A stretch of DNA of 64,000 nucleotides from Halomonas sp. BDJS001 (GTDB lineage Bacteria > Pseudomonadota > Gammaproteobacteria > Pseudomonadales > Halomonadaceae): the NCBI RefSeq assembly GCF_026104355.1, contig NZ_CP110535.1, forward strand, positions 744,001-808,000. Reading direction: 5' to 3'. Below, piece by piece: positions 8,748-18,635 of the stretch. Position 1 is the first letter of the stretch, and each line of letters begins with the position of its first letter. The position numbers and the translations under genes are program-made. A model generated the notes under the pieces. That model was not told where the DNA came from and did not search any database. It was given only the letters and a program-made list of their open reading frames with translations.

Positions 8748-11273
8748 TTAGAAGATCGACTCAGCGGTGCCTGAACCCTGAGAGCCACTGGCCTCTTCCA
8801 GCTCGCGACTAATGCGACGCTGCTGGTAATCCGGCAGGTGATCCTGATGGAACAGCTCGGTAATCCCGCCAGACTGGCCGTCCGCTAAGCGTTGGCCAGT
8901 GTCTGGGTCTACACGGGCGGTAACAATCGTCGCGGGGCGTTCGGGCACGGCATTCGGGGTTCCTTCCAAGGCATCGCCCATAAACTCTACCCATATGGGT
9001 AGAGCGGCCTGAGCGCCATACTCAGAGATGGTTTCATTGCTGTCTTTACCGACCCAGACCGTGGTCACTAGGTTGCTATTAAAGCCCGCAAACCAAGCGT
9101 CGCGCTGGCTGTTAGTGGTACCGGTCTTGCCGACGATATCTTCACGGTTAAGGCTCAGTGCGCCGCGGCCGGTACCCGAGGTGATGACGTCACGCAGCAT
9201 ATCCCGCAGGATATACACCGCCGCCGGGTCGGCTACCCGTTTGGCGATCGGGTATTCGCGACCATCGATCTCTACCGTTTCCTGATCTTCGGCACAGCTG
9301 GGGCAGGCGACCTGCGGCGTGGCTTCATCAATCACTTCGTTATCATCGTCACGGGTTACCCGCTCAATAAACCAGGGTGACACTTGGAAGCCGCCATTGG
9401 CGATGACCGCGTAGGCGTTGGTCATTTCCATGGGGGTTAAGGTCGCGCTGCCGAGTGCCAGCGACAACCCGTGGGGCAGCCGCTCTGAAGAGAAGCCGAA
9501 GCCTTCCAGGTAGCTAATGGTGTGGTCAAGCCCCATGGTCTGTAGTACACGAATAGTCACCAGGTTGCGCGAACGGGCAAGGGCCGGGCGTAGGCGCATG
9601 GGGCCTTGGAAATCACGGCTGGAGTTGACCGGTCGCCAAAGCGAGTTGCTGCCATCGTTGAGTACTACGGGCGAGTCGTTGACTACGCTGGCGGCGTTCA
9701 TTTCCCCATCCTGAAGGGCCGCTAAGTAAATAAACGGCTTAAAGATAGAGCCTGACTGCCGCTGGGCCTGAACTGCGCGGTTGAACTTGCTGGCGTTAAA
9801 ATCGAAACCGCCCTGTAAGGCGAGGATAGCACCAGTGCGTGGGTCTTGGGCGACCAGCGAGCCTTCAGCGTCCGGGCGCTGTGATAGCCGCAGTGAACCA
9901 TCTTCATTCTCAACGACGCGGATCATATCACCACGTACGGCAATCTCCTCCGCCGAGCTGGGCTCTGCGCCGCGGCTACGTGGGCTCAGATAAGGGCGCG
10001 CCCAGTTGAGGCCCTCCCAGGCGATGGTTTGTAGACCGCCGTTACGCGTCAGTACCTGCATTTCGCGGCCACTGCTCTCTACCACAATGGCAGGCTGGAG
10101 CAGCCCATAGTTGGGGGTACGTTCAAGCACCTGCACCCAGTTGCTGACGTCGCCATCAATGCCTTCGACTTCCGTCTGGCTGCGCTGGGCAGCTTGACGT
10201 GCGGTCTGGCGAATCTCAGGAGACTCGGAAAGCTCCTCTTCAAGCCCTTGGGTAGCGGTTTGCTCCTGGGCTTCCACAAGGCTTGCAGCAATCTCGCGCT
10301 GCTCTGGCCCGCGCCAGCCATGGCGCAGGTCATAGGCCGTTAGCCCGTTGGCGAGCGCTTGGCGGGCAAAGGGCTGCAGCTCACTATCAATCGTAGTGTA
10401 AATCCGATAGCCGCCGGTGTAGGCCTCATCACCAAAGCGTTCTACCGCATATTGTCGCGCCATTTCGGAGACATAGGAGGCATCGACTTCAGCTTGGGTG
10501 TAGTGACGACGGGCCGTGACGGGTTCCTGAACGGCCGCTTGGTAGGTGGCGTCATCGATATGCCCCAGCTCGCGCATACGGAAGAGGATCCAGTTACGAC
10601 GAATCAGCGAACGCTCGGAGTTAGCCAGCGGGTTAAAGGTAGAAGGTGCCTTAGGTAAACCGGCAATCATGGCCGTTTGCGCCAGGCTAAGCTCGGCAAG
10701 CGGCTTGTCGTAATAGGTTTCAGCGGCGGCGGCGATACCATAGGCGCGATTGCCCAGGAAAATCTTGTTCACGTAAAGCTCGAAGATTTGCTCTTTATTG
10801 AGTATCTGCTCCATTTGCAGCGCCAGCAGGATTTCACGAATTTTGCGTGTAAACGTCTGATCGAGCGTCAACATATAGTTACGTGCGACCTGCATGGTGA
10901 TCGTTGAACCGCCGGATTGAATGTCGCCACTCATCGCCAGTTGAACCACGGCCCGCGCCAAGCCACGCGGATCCACCCCGGCGTGGTCGAAGTAGCTGGC
11001 ATCTTCGGCCGCGGTCAAGGCGTCGATCATATCTTGTGGAATTTCGTCAAAGTTGATCGCCATACGGCGCTCTTCACCGAATTCGCCAATCAGCTTACCG
11101 TCCTGGGTAAAAATACGCAGCGGCGTATGCAGTTCAAAGTCCTGCAGTTGGCGTACATCTGGCAGACCCGGCGCAAAGTAAATGGCGGCTCCCACTACGG
11201 CTAACGCACTAGCACCGACCAACGACACGATGAGAAAAAACAGCGACACAATAAGGTTTCGAAGAAACGTCAT
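8748..11273 (-). CDS. mrcA: Penicillin-binding protein 1A (bifunctional transglycosylase/transpeptidase)
   Basis: The 841-residue class A PBP builds and cross-links peptidoglycan. After an N-terminal membrane anchor (about residues 5-30), the GT51 transglycosylase shows EDASYFDHAGVDPRG and GGSTITMQVARNYML. An OB-like insert follows at about 280-430. The transpeptidase has the active-site SGSIFKPF (S-x-x-K), SRNLVT and KTGTTNSQRDAWFAGF motifs. The start MTFLRNLIV at 11273 places the anchor at the N-terminus; a frame-compatible ATG 13 codons upstream would lengthen the tail. It is divergent from pilM, the same arrangement as in Pseudomonas. Confidence 0.95.
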   Translation of the reverse strand: MTFLRNLIVSLFFLIVSLVGASALAVVGAAIYFAPGLPDVRQLQDFELHTPLRIFTQDGKLIGEFGEERRMAINFDEIPQDMIDALTAAEDASYFDHAGVDPRGLARAVVQLAMSGDIQSGGSTITMQVARNYMLTLDQTFTRKIREILLALQMEQILNKEQIFELYVNKIFLGNRAYGIAAAAETYYDKPLAELSLAQTAMIAGLPKAPSTFNPLANSERSLIRRNWILFRMRELGHIDDATYQAAVQEPVTARRHYTQAEVDASYVSEMARQYAVERFGDEAYTGGYRIYTTIDSELQPFARQALANGLTAYDLRHGWRGPEQREIAASLVEAQEQTATQGLEEELSESPEIRQTARQAAQRSQTEVEGIDGDVSNWVQVLERTPNYGLLQPAIVVESSGREMQVLTRNGGLQTIAWEGLNWARPYLSPRSRGAEPSSAEEIAVRGDMIRVVENEDGSLRLSQRPDAEGSLVAQDPRTGAILALQGGFDFNASKFNRAVQAQRQSGSIFKPFIYLAALQDGEMNAASVVNDSPVVLNDGSNSLWRPVNSSRDFQGPMRLRPALARSRNLVTIRVLQTMGLDHTISYLEGFGFSSERLPHGLSLALGSATLTPMEMTNAYAVIANGGFQVSPWFIERVTRDDDNEVIDEATPQVACPSCAEDQETVEIDGREYPIAKRVADPAAVYILRDMLRDVITSGTGRGALSLNREDIVGKTGTTNSQRDAWFAGFNSNLVTTVWVGKDSNETISEYGAQAALPIWVEFMGDALEGTPNAVPERPATIVTARVDPDTGQRLADGQSGGITELFHQDHLPDYQQRRISRELEEASGSQGSGTAESIF

Positions 11274-11476
11274 GTACGGAGAGCACCCTGGGAAGAATGA
11301 AAAGATCGGCATCTAAACGGCCGTATCATGCAATTGGCAGCCATTATAGGAACCTGAGGCGGCGGCCACCAGTGTTGATAGTCGCTAAGTTGATCCACGT
11401 GTGACGTCACTAAAAATCATGTAACCTCAAACCACATGTGAAAAATGGGTGATAAGCAGGCGGAGCCATACCCAAT

Positions 11477-12538
11477 ATGCGCTTTCTAAAACCTGGTAAA
11501 GGGTTGATCGGCGTCGATATTACCTCGGCGACCGTCAAGCTGCTTGAGCTTAAACAGTGCCACGATAATTACCAAGTAGAAAGCTATGCCGTACGACCGC
11601 TGCGTGAAGGGGCCGTCGTGGAGCGCCGAATCCGCGATATTGATGACGTGGCCAGCGTGCTTAGCCGCGCCGTGGAGCACGCCAAACCCTCTACCCGTAA
11701 AGCGGCGGTGGCTGTTCCCGCCAGCGCCGCAATCACCAAGACGCTTAGCTTCCCTATCAGGCTAAGTGAAGAGGAAATTGAAGAGCGCATCGTGGCCGAA
11801 TCAGACCGCCATATTCCGTTTCCGTTCAATGAAGTGGCATTTGATTTTGAGTGCCTTGGTCCCGCCCCCTTTGACGACGAGCAGCAGCAGGTGGTGCTGG
11901 TCGCCTGTCGGCAGCAGGATGTGACGCAGCTTACCGACACGCTTGAGCGAGCGGGCTTAGAGCCTGCGGCAGTGGACGTGGAAACCTTTGCCATGGAGCG
12001 TTCGCTCGCCGAGCTGCGTCGCCAGCTAAACGTAGAGAATGGCCCCACCGCCTGCGTTGGGTTGGTGGATATTGGCGCCAATATGAATGCCTTCCACGTC
12101 GTTCGCGGTGGGCATATCGTCTATACCCGCGACACCGTGTTTGGCGGCCGTCAGCTCACCGATGCGATTCGCGACCATTATGACTTAAGTATGGAGGAAG
12201 CGGGCTTCGCTAAAAAGCGTGGCGGACTACCCGACGATTACCATGAGCGTGTCCTTAACCCTTTTCTGGAAACCGTGGTGCAGCAGGTGGGACGCTCCCT
12301 GCAGCTTTACTACACCGCCGGGCGTCAGCAAGAGGTGAAACACATTGTACTGGCGGGTGGATCGAGCGTGATTCCCGGGCTTGCCGAGCGCATTGCTGAA
12401 GATAGCGGTATGTCGGTGACCATTGCCAACCCTTTCCAGCGCATGCGGGTGAATAAGCGGTTAAACCTTCAGGCCTTAACCAATGATGCCCCGGCAATGC
12501 TTACCGCGGGTGGTCTGGCCATGAGGGTTAGTCAGTGA
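11477..12538 (+). CDS. pilM: Type IV pilus assembly protein PilM
   Basis: The 353-residue cytoplasmic actin-like ATPase of the pilus alignment complex. It begins GKGLIGVDITSATVKLLEL, the phosphate-1 loop of the actin fold, and carries VGLVDIGANMNAFHVVRGGHIVYTRDTVFGG (phosphate 2) and IVLAGGSSVIPGLAERIAE (adenosine loop). It recruits PilN through the N-terminal tail of that protein. It opens the pilMNOPQ operon, 10 bp before pilN. The spacing from a GGAG site to the ATG is long (about 11 bases), so translation may be modest. Confidence 0.95.
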   Translation: MRFLKPGKGLIGVDITSATVKLLELKQCHDNYQVESYAVRPLREGAVVERRIRDIDDVASVLSRAVEHAKPSTRKAAVAVPASAAITKTLSFPIRLSEEEIEERIVAESDRHIPFPFNEVAFDFECLGPAPFDDEQQQVVLVACRQQDVTQLTDTLERAGLEPAAVDVETFAMERSLAELRRQLNVENGPTACVGLVDIGANMNAFHVVRGGHIVYTRDTVFGGRQLTDAIRDHYDLSMEEAGFAKKRGGLPDDYHERVLNPFLETVVQQVGRSLQLYYTAGRQQEVKHIVLAGGSSVIPGLAERIAEDSGMSVTIANPFQRMRVNKRLNLQALTNDAPAMLTAGGLAMRVSQ

Positions 12539-12548
12539 GAGTTAACCA

Positions 12549-13121
12549 ATGAGCATGACGATTAACCTGCTGCCCTGGCGGGAAGCGCAGCGTGAACGGC
12601 GCACCCGCAAATTCTACGCCGTGGTGGCGGGCATGCTGGTGCTTGGCGTCGTGCTGGGTTTGCTTGTCGCGTATGTTTATCAGCTCAAGCTGGCCGCCCA
12701 GCAGCAGCGTAATGCCACTATTAGTGACCACATCGAGCGTCTTAATGCCGATATTGAGGGCGTTTCACGCTACGCCAGCGACGCGCAACGGTTAGGCGAG
12801 CAGATCGCCGTTTTTCAGGCGCTGCAGGCCGAACGAACGGTTGCTGTGCAGCTATTTAATGACGTGGCGGAGAGCGTGGCCAATGGCGTTATTTATCAAC
12901 GCTTAGCGAAAAACGGTAACAGCGTCAGCGTTACAGCGGTGGCAGGCAGCGAGCGTCAGGTTTCCGAACAGCTGCGCCGGATTGCCGCGCTGCCAGGGTT
13001 TGCCGTTCCCTCGCTCTCAGCAGTAGAGAGTGAGCAAAATGGCTCAGGCCGGGTATTTCGTTTTGAAGTGGAGCAGCTCACCGCTCCGTTGCCGCAAAGT
13101 GTCGAGGAGGCGCTTCCATGA
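12549..13121 (+). CDS. pilN: Type IV pilus inner-membrane protein PilN
   Basis: This 190-residue bitopic protein has the short conserved cytoplasmic INLLPWREAQRERR motif that docks on PilM, one transmembrane helix (about residues 24-46), a coiled-coil segment, and a ferredoxin-like periplasmic domain. It pairs with PilO in the alignment subcomplex. The stop overlaps the pilO start by 4 bp, which fits coupled synthesis of the two partners. Confidence 0.93.
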   Translation: MSMTINLLPWREAQRERRTRKFYAVVAGMLVLGVVLGLLVAYVYQLKLAAQQQRNATISDHIERLNADIEGVSRYASDAQRLGEQIAVFQALQAERTVAVQLFNDVAESVANGVIYQRLAKNGNSVSVTAVAGSERQVSEQLRRIAALPGFAVPSLSAVESEQNGSGRVFRFEVEQLTAPLPQSVEEALP

Positions 13122-13777
13122 CGCTTAACCGCGCACAGTGGGCTATCACGTGGCAGCGCCTGCGCGATGTTGACTGGCGGGATTTAGACATCAAAGAGGC
13201 CGGCAGCTGGCCGTGGCTATTAAAGGTGTTGAGCTGCTGTCTGGCGCTGCTGGCCGCACTGAGTGTCATGATGTGGTTAGTGGTGAGCGAACAGCGCGAA
13301 GCTTTGATGGCCGCCCAGCGCCAAGAAGTCAGGCTGTTGAGCGAATACCGCAGCCAAGCCTCTCAAGAGGCCTTTCTGCTGGAAATGCGCGAGCAGTTGG
13401 CGACCCTGGAGGGGCAGATGGGGCGTTTACGTACCATGCTGCCTACCGATGCGGAAATCCCCTCGCTACTGGATAGCATTAGCGACGCCGCCGTCGACAA
13501 CCGCCTCACCATTGAAACGATTCGGCTGCGCCCAACGCAAACCCAGCCCCACTATGTCGAGCAACCGCTGGATATACAGGTGCGCGGTGGCTATCACCAA
13601 TTGGCGCGCTTTAGTGCTGACATTGCCTCGCTACCCCGTATGGTGACCCAGCACGATTTTTCCCTGGAGCCCATTGATGGTCGTGGTGATACGCTGCGGC
13701 TTTCGCTACTCGCGCGTACCTACCGCTATGTAGAGGAGAGCGAAGCACCCTCTACTGAGGGGGCGGATACGCCATGA
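13118..13777 (+). CDS. pilO: Type IV pilus inner-membrane protein PilO
   Basis: The 219-residue bitopic protein has a cytoplasmic tail, a transmembrane helix at about 33-56 (LLKVLSCCLALLAALSVMMWLVV), a coiled coil, and a periplasmic domain containing the family segment QLARFSADIASLPRMVT. It forms heterodimers with PilN and contacts the lipoprotein PilP. It overlaps pilN and pilP by 4 bp each. Confidence 0.93.
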   Translation: MTLNRAQWAITWQRLRDVDWRDLDIKEAGSWPWLLKVLSCCLALLAALSVMMWLVVSEQREALMAAQRQEVRLLSEYRSQASQEAFLLEMREQLATLEGQMGRLRTMLPTDAEIPSLLDSISDAAVDNRLTIETIRLRPTQTQPHYVEQPLDIQVRGGYHQLARFSADIASLPRMVTQHDFSLEPIDGRGDTLRLSLLARTYRYVEESEAPSTEGADTP

Positions 13778-14340
13778 CCGCTAAACAAAAAACAGCGCCA
13801 CCTGCAGTCAGGGCCGTCTCGGCTATTATCCTGGCGTTCTCAGCGGCAGCGCTAACGGGCTGTGCGGATGCCGGTTTAGCACAGCTAGAAGATACGTTGG
13901 CGGCCATTCGCCACTCCCCTGGGGGGCAACCGTCGGTTATGGCTGTCGCGCTGCCCGAAGGCCAGGAGCTGAGCTACTTGTATAGCGACGGACGTAGCCC
14001 CTTTCTGCCGCCAGAGGCAGTGGAGAAGGAGGGCACCAGTCGTAATGAAGGCGCTTTAGCACCTGACCTGCAGCGCACCCCAGAGCCGCTGGAGCGCTTC
14101 TCACTGCAAGAGCTGCGGTTGGTCGGTACCATGCGTATGGGAGGGCGGCAGGTGGCGTTGATTGCCTCCCCGGATGGCAACGTGACCAGCGTGAAAGAGG
14201 GGAACTATCTGGGCACCGACTATGGGCGTATTGCCCAGATCAACGCTCAAGAGATACGCGTGACAGAACGGGTGTTCACCCAGCCTGAAGGGTGGCAGGA
14301 GCGGCAAGTGTCGCTAGTCATCAACGAAAACAACGAGTAA
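13774..14340 (+). CDS. pilP: Type IV pilus lipoprotein PilP
   Basis: The 188-residue protein has a lipoprotein signal peptide ending in a lipobox LTGC at about residues 26-29. The C-terminal homology domain includes LQELRLVGTMRMGGRQVALIASPDG and VKEGNYLGTDYGRI. PilP links PilNO in the inner membrane to the secretin PilQ. The start overlaps pilO by 4 bp. Confidence 0.93.
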   Translation: MTAKQKTAPPAVRAVSAIILAFSAAALTGCADAGLAQLEDTLAAIRHSPGGQPSVMAVALPEGQELSYLYSDGRSPFLPPEAVEKEGTSRNEGALAPDLQRTPEPLERFSLQELRLVGTMRMGGRQVALIASPDGNVTSVKEGNYLGTDYGRIAQINAQEIRVTERVFTQPEGWQERQVSLVINENNE

Positions 14341-14354
14341 GCGGATAATAGCTC

Positions 14355-16409
14355 ATGGCAGTTACAGCTTGGCGAATGACTTTCTACATGGCCATGGCCG
14401 CACTATTTTCACTATTGCCCTCATTGGCGACTGCCTCGGTGCTGACTGATATTGATGTTCAGCCCGCTGAGAACGGTGGCGCCCACCTTGACCTGCGGTT
14501 TACCGGCAGCATTCCGGAGCTGCGCAGCTACCGGTTGGACTCTCCACCCCGGGTATCGCTGGATTTGGCGGCAACACAGAGCGGGCTTGCTGATCGGCGC
14601 ATCAATGTTAATCGTCACGGTATCGAGCACATTACCGCGCTGGAGGGCAATGGCCGTACGCGTTTGGTGATCAATCTCAGCGAGTCCCAGACGTTCACGT
14701 CCCGTGTGCTGGGGGATCGTCTACGTATTACCTTTGCTGCAGACGCCAGCCGCTCGTCTAATGCTTCTCCCCGTGTCGCTTCAGCGGGGCTTGAAACGGA
14801 CGAAGGGCCGCAGATTGAAAATATTGATTTTCGCCGCGGCCCGGACGGCGCCGGACGGTTGATCGTCACCTTTGATCGCGAAGGCGTCGAGGCCAACGTG
14901 CGGGAAGGCGGGCCCGGTCAGGTGATGGTAGATCTGCGCGATGTGGCGATTCCAGATTCGCTAAACCAGGTCTACGATGTTACCGACTTTGCCACGCCGA
15001 TTACCCGGATTACGCCCCGCGCCAGTCAAGGCAACACCCAGTTGGCCGTTGCCACCCAGGGCGCTTATGCGATGATCTCTTCGCAAAGTGGTCGCGTGCT
15101 GAGCGTGGAAGTGCAGCCCGCCAGTCCGGAATCACAATCCGCTGAAGCAACGGGTGAACGCTTCACCGGCGAGCGCTTGAGCCTTAACTTTCAGGATATC
15201 GAAGTACGCTCGGTGCTGGCCACGCTGGCTCAGTTCACCGGGTTAAACTTGGTCGCCAGCGACAGCGTCTCCGGGCGGGTAACGCTCAACTTAAATGACG
15301 TGCCCTGGGATCAGGCGTTGGCGTTGATTCTACAAAGCCAGGGGCTATCGAGCCGTGAACAGGGCAATGTGATTGTAGTGGCCCCCGCCAACGAGCTGGC
15401 CGAGCTGGAACGCCAGAAGCTAGAGGCGCGTAACCAGCGTGAAACGCTCTCACCGCTGGTCACCGAGTTTATCCAGATCAAGTACGCCCGGGCCGAGGAT
15501 TTATCCCAACTGCTGCGCGGGGACGACGATTTTGGACTACTGACCGAGCGCGGTCGGGTGAGCGTTGATAAACGCACTAATACGCTGCTGGTGCAGGATA
15601 CGGCTGACCAGGTGCGCGATATCATGCGCATCATAGACCGCCTGGACGTGGCCGTCCGCCAGGTGCAAATAGAGGCGCGCATTGTCATCGCCAGGGACAC
15701 CGCTTCCCGCGAACTGGGGGTTAACTGGGGGGTGTCGAGCACCCGCGGCTTTCAAGAGGGGGAAGACGGCACCTTCAGTCGGCGCGATATCAACCCGAAT
15801 GGCATTAACCGAGCGCAGGGAGGTTTGGCAGTAGATCTAGGCGCCGCCACAGGGCCAGGCACCGGCTTTAGCTTTGGCTATTTATCCGGCGATATCCTGC
15901 TGGATCTGGAGCTGCGCGCACTGGAGAGCGAAGGGAAAAGCCAGACCATTTCACAGCCTAGAATTATCACCGCCAATCAACGTACCGCCAAAATTAGCCA
16001 GGGTGAAGAGCGCGCCTTCCAGAGTGTCGATGGCAACGACAATCCGGATACCGAGTTTAAAGAAGCCGTACTTTCGTTGGAAGTCACCCCGCAGATTACC
16101 CCGGATAACCGTATTATTATGGATCTGGTGATCAAAAATGATAGTTTCCGTGAATCGGAGTTTGGCGGTGAGCCGCCGATTGATACCAACCAAATTGAGA
16201 CCCAAGTGCTGGTAGATAACGGCCAAACGGTGGTGTTAGGCGGGATTTTGACCACTGAAGAGCTGCGCCAAATCGCCAAAACGCCGCTTTTGGGTGATAT
16301 TCCTTTGCTCGGTAGACTGTTTCGCTATACCGAAGAGAGCAATGAAAAGGTAGAGTTGTTAGTCTTTATTACTCCACGACTCCTAGACGATGGCTTAACG
16401 GTTCGCTGA
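14355..16409 (+). CDS. pilQ: Type IV pilus secretin PilQ
   Basis: The 684-residue outer-membrane channel has a signal peptide (to about residue 27), two AMIN peptidoglycan-binding domains (about 30-115 and 150-245), an STN domain ([20 protein letters not shown] onward), a secretin N repeat, and the secretin core with [20 protein letters not shown] and the signature [31 protein letters not shown]. It lets the pilus fibre cross the outer membrane. Its stop and the aroK start share a base (TGATG). Confidence 0.96.
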   Translation: MAVTAWRMTFYMAMAALFSLLPSLATASVLTDIDVQPAENGGAHLDLRFTGSIPELRSYRLDSPPRVSLDLAATQSGLADRRINVNRHGIEHITALEGNGRTRLVINLSESQTFTSRVLGDRLRITFAADASRSSNASPRVASAGLETDEGPQIENIDFRRGPDGAGRLIVTFDREGVEANVREGGPGQVMVDLRDVAIPDSLNQVYDVTDFATPITRITPRASQGNTQLAVATQGAYAMISSQSGRVLSVEVQPASPESQSAEATGERFTGERLSLNFQDIEVRSVLATLAQFTGLNLVASDSVSGRVTLNLNDVPWDQALALILQSQGLSSREQGNVIVVAPANELAELERQKLEARNQRETLSPLVTEFIQIKYARAEDLSQLLRGDDDFGLLTERGRVSVDKRTNTLLVQDTADQVRDIMRIIDRLDVAVRQVQIEARIVIARDTASRELGVNWGVSSTRGFQEGEDGTFSRRDINPNGINRAQGGLAVDLGAATGPGTGFSFGYLSGDILLDLELRALESEGKSQTISQPRIITANQRTAKISQGEERAFQSVDGNDNPDTEFKEAVLSLEVTPQITPDNRIIMDLVIKNDSFRESEFGGEPPIDTNQIETQVLVDNGQTVVLGGILTTEELRQIAKTPLLGDIPLLGRLFRYTEESNEKVELLVFITPRLLDDGLTVR

Positions 16410-16987
16410 TGCAGGATTTACCCAATTTATTTCTCATTGGCCCCATGGGGGCTGGCAAAAGCACTATTGGTCGCCTGTTGGCGGCCGAGCTTTCGCGCCC
16501 GTTTTACGACAGTGACCACGCCATCCAAGACCGCTGCGGGGCAGATATCCCGTGGATTTTTGATGTCGAGGGGGAGCAGGGCTTTCGCCTGCGGGAAATT
16601 CATATGATTGATGAGTTAACCCAGCTCTCTCCGGTGGTGGTCGCCACCGGCGGCGGTGCGGTGCTGCGGGAGGAGAATCGCCGCGCTCTGCGCGAGCGGG
16701 GCACGGTGGTCTACCTGTTGACCACCGTCGACCAGCAGCTCAAACGGACGGCGAAAGATCGCAACCGGCCTCTACTGCAGTGCGCCAATCGTGAGCAGGT
16801 GCTCAACGATATGTTTGCCCAGCGCGATCCGCTCTACCGCGCCACCTCGGATATTGCCGTGCGCACCGACCGGCGCAGCCCTCGGGCGGTGGTCAATGAA
16901 ATCCTGCGCCGGGTGCACCGGCTGGTGGATCCACTCGAGCCCTCATCTCCGTCGGCTGGAACGCTTAACCATAAGGTATCGCCATGA
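16409..16987 (+). CDS. aroK: Shikimate kinase I
   Basis: The 192-residue enzyme phosphorylates shikimate with ATP. It has the P-loop GPMGAGKST (about residues 11-19), [22 protein letters not shown] for shikimate binding, and the Walker B-like [12 protein letters not shown]. It sits between pilQ (1-bp overlap) and aroB (4-bp overlap), the usual gammaproteobacterial arrangement. Confidence 0.96.
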   Translation: MQDLPNLFLIGPMGAGKSTIGRLLAAELSRPFYDSDHAIQDRCGADIPWIFDVEGEQGFRLREIHMIDELTQLSPVVVATGGGAVLREENRRALRERGTVVYLLTTVDQQLKRTAKDRNRPLLQCANREQVLNDMFAQRDPLYRATSDIAVRTDRRSPRAVVNEILRRVHRLVDPLEPSSPSAGTLNHKVSP

Positions 16988-18090
16988 CCTCGACAGCCAG
17001 TGCGCCACGCACCCTTCACGTTGCTTTAGGCGAGCGCAGCTACCCGATTCATATTGGCACCGAGCTGATTGGCCGTGCCGATATGCTAACGCCTTATCTG
17101 GCCGGCCAGCAGGTGATGGTGGTGACCAACGAGACCATCGCACCGCTCTACCTGGAAAAGCTCTGCGCCAGCTTGCCGGAGCATCTTGAGGTGCGCACGG
17201 TGGTGCTTCCCGATGGCGAACAGTATAAAACCATCGAGCAGGTCAAGCGTATTTGGGATGTCCTGCTGGAGGCCGGTTTTAATCGTCGCTGCACGCTAAT
17301 TGCTTTAGGCGGTGGGGTAATCGGCGATATGGTCGGCTACGCCGCCGCTTCCTATCAGCGAGGTGTAGCGTTTATCCAGGTGCCCACCACGCTGCTTTCC
17401 CAAGTGGATTCGTCGGTGGGGGGCAAAACCGGCGTTAACCACCCGCTGGGTAAAAATATGATCGGCGCTTTCTGGCAGCCCAAGGCCGTGCTGGTGGATA
17501 TTGATTCACTTAAGAGCCTACCCCGCCGAGAGCTGTCGGCGGGTATGGCCGAGGTGATTAAGTATGGCTTGATTCGCGACGAAGCGTTTTTAAGCTGGTT
17601 GGAAGCCAATATGCCAGCACTGCTTGATGTTGAGCCCGAGGTGGTAGCCGAAGCCATCGCCCGCAGTTGCCAAATCAAAGCCGATATTGTCGCTGAGGAT
17701 GAAACCGAACAGGGCGTGCGTGCGCTGTTAAACCTGGGCCACACCTTTGGCCACGCCATTGAGGCCCACCAGGGCTACGGTAACTGGCTGCACGGCGAAG
17801 CTGTGGGCGCTGGCATGGCCATGGCGGCCACGCTCTCTAACCGCTTGGGTTGGATCGACGACGCAGCCCTGGCGCGCAGCCTGGCAGTGATTGAGAGCGC
17901 CGAGCTGCCGTTGGCGGCACCGACGAATATGTCCAGTGATGACTTTTTAGCCCGCATGCGGCTGGATAAGAAAAATATCGATACCCGCCTTCGCCTGGTG
18001 CTGCTTAACGCCTTGGGCGATGCCTGCGTCAGCGATGCCACGCCCGTAGACGTTCTACGCACTCTGCTGGATGGCTATCCGCGCCGCTGA
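16984..18090 (+). CDS. aroB: 3-dehydroquinate synthase
   Basis: The 368-residue NAD+- and metal-dependent enzyme converts DAHP to 3-dehydroquinate. Visible motifs are the NAD-binding [41 protein letters not shown], and the metal ligands in [24 protein letters not shown] and [13 protein letters not shown]. It is the last gene of the pil-aro operon; a terminator follows at 18171. Confidence 0.97.
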   Translation: MTSTASAPRTLHVALGERSYPIHIGTELIGRADMLTPYLAGQQVMVVTNETIAPLYLEKLCASLPEHLEVRTVVLPDGEQYKTIEQVKRIWDVLLEAGFNRRCTLIALGGGVIGDMVGYAAASYQRGVAFIQVPTTLLSQVDSSVGGKTGVNHPLGKNMIGAFWQPKAVLVDIDSLKSLPRRELSAGMAEVIKYGLIRDEAFLSWLEANMPALLDVEPEVVAEAIARSCQIKADIVAEDETEQGVRALLNLGHTFGHAIEAHQGYGNWLHGEAVGAGMAMAATLSNRLGWIDDAALARSLAVIESAELPLAAPTNMSSDDFLARMRLDKKNIDTRLRLVLLNALGDACVSDATPVDVLRTLLDGYPRR

Positions 18091-18635
18091 TTGGTCTGGC
18101 TAAGTGGCCAATCAGAAGCCTTCAAACACTTCCTCTTAAGGGCCGGGGGTTGCAAACCCGGTCAACTATGCCCGCCCAATGTGCCTCTCTTTAGAAGGAG
18201 TGGTTTCATTGGGCGGGTTTTTATTCGCTCGGCTACATCGTGAGCCCATTTGTCGAACGCTGTTTTTATATAATCCGTATGCCTTATGCGCTATCGGCAT
18301 GGGCTTGTAAGCGCTATTTAGACTAAAGTTTAATGGAAAATATAAAGCGTTAAAATAACGTTTTATGCGATTACAAGTGTTTGAAGTATATGTATTTTTT
18401 CTTTGAATGAGAATGCAAATACAGGATTTGAAAAGGGTTTCTGTAACGATGTAGGCGTCAAGAGATTGCGCAAAGCGTGTGCCAATCGCTATGCTGACCG
18501 GCCATTTTGTTGCGGCAGCGAACGTGGGAAATACCCCATTCTGGCTAGGTTATAAGCACCATAAAAAAAGCAAAACCTGCCTTTATACCACAAGCACGCT
18601 GCTAAAAAAATACGCTGACTAGTAGAGGCACGCCC
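18091..18635. other. 545-bp gap between aroB and gltB
   Basis: This gap has no convincing gene. In Pseudomonas a DamX-like SPOR protein gene usually lies here. The first part holds the operon terminator (18171-18222). The rest is AT-rich, with a CGTTA-aaa-TAACG inverted repeat at 18349-18361, and should carry the gltB promoter and leader. Confidence 0.5.
18171..18222 (+). terminator. Terminator of the pilMNOPQ-aroKB operon
   Basis: An 11-bp perfect stem (CCCGCCCAATG / CATTGGGCGGG) with a 25-base loop is followed by TTTTTATT. The loop is unusually long for a terminator. Confidence 0.7.
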
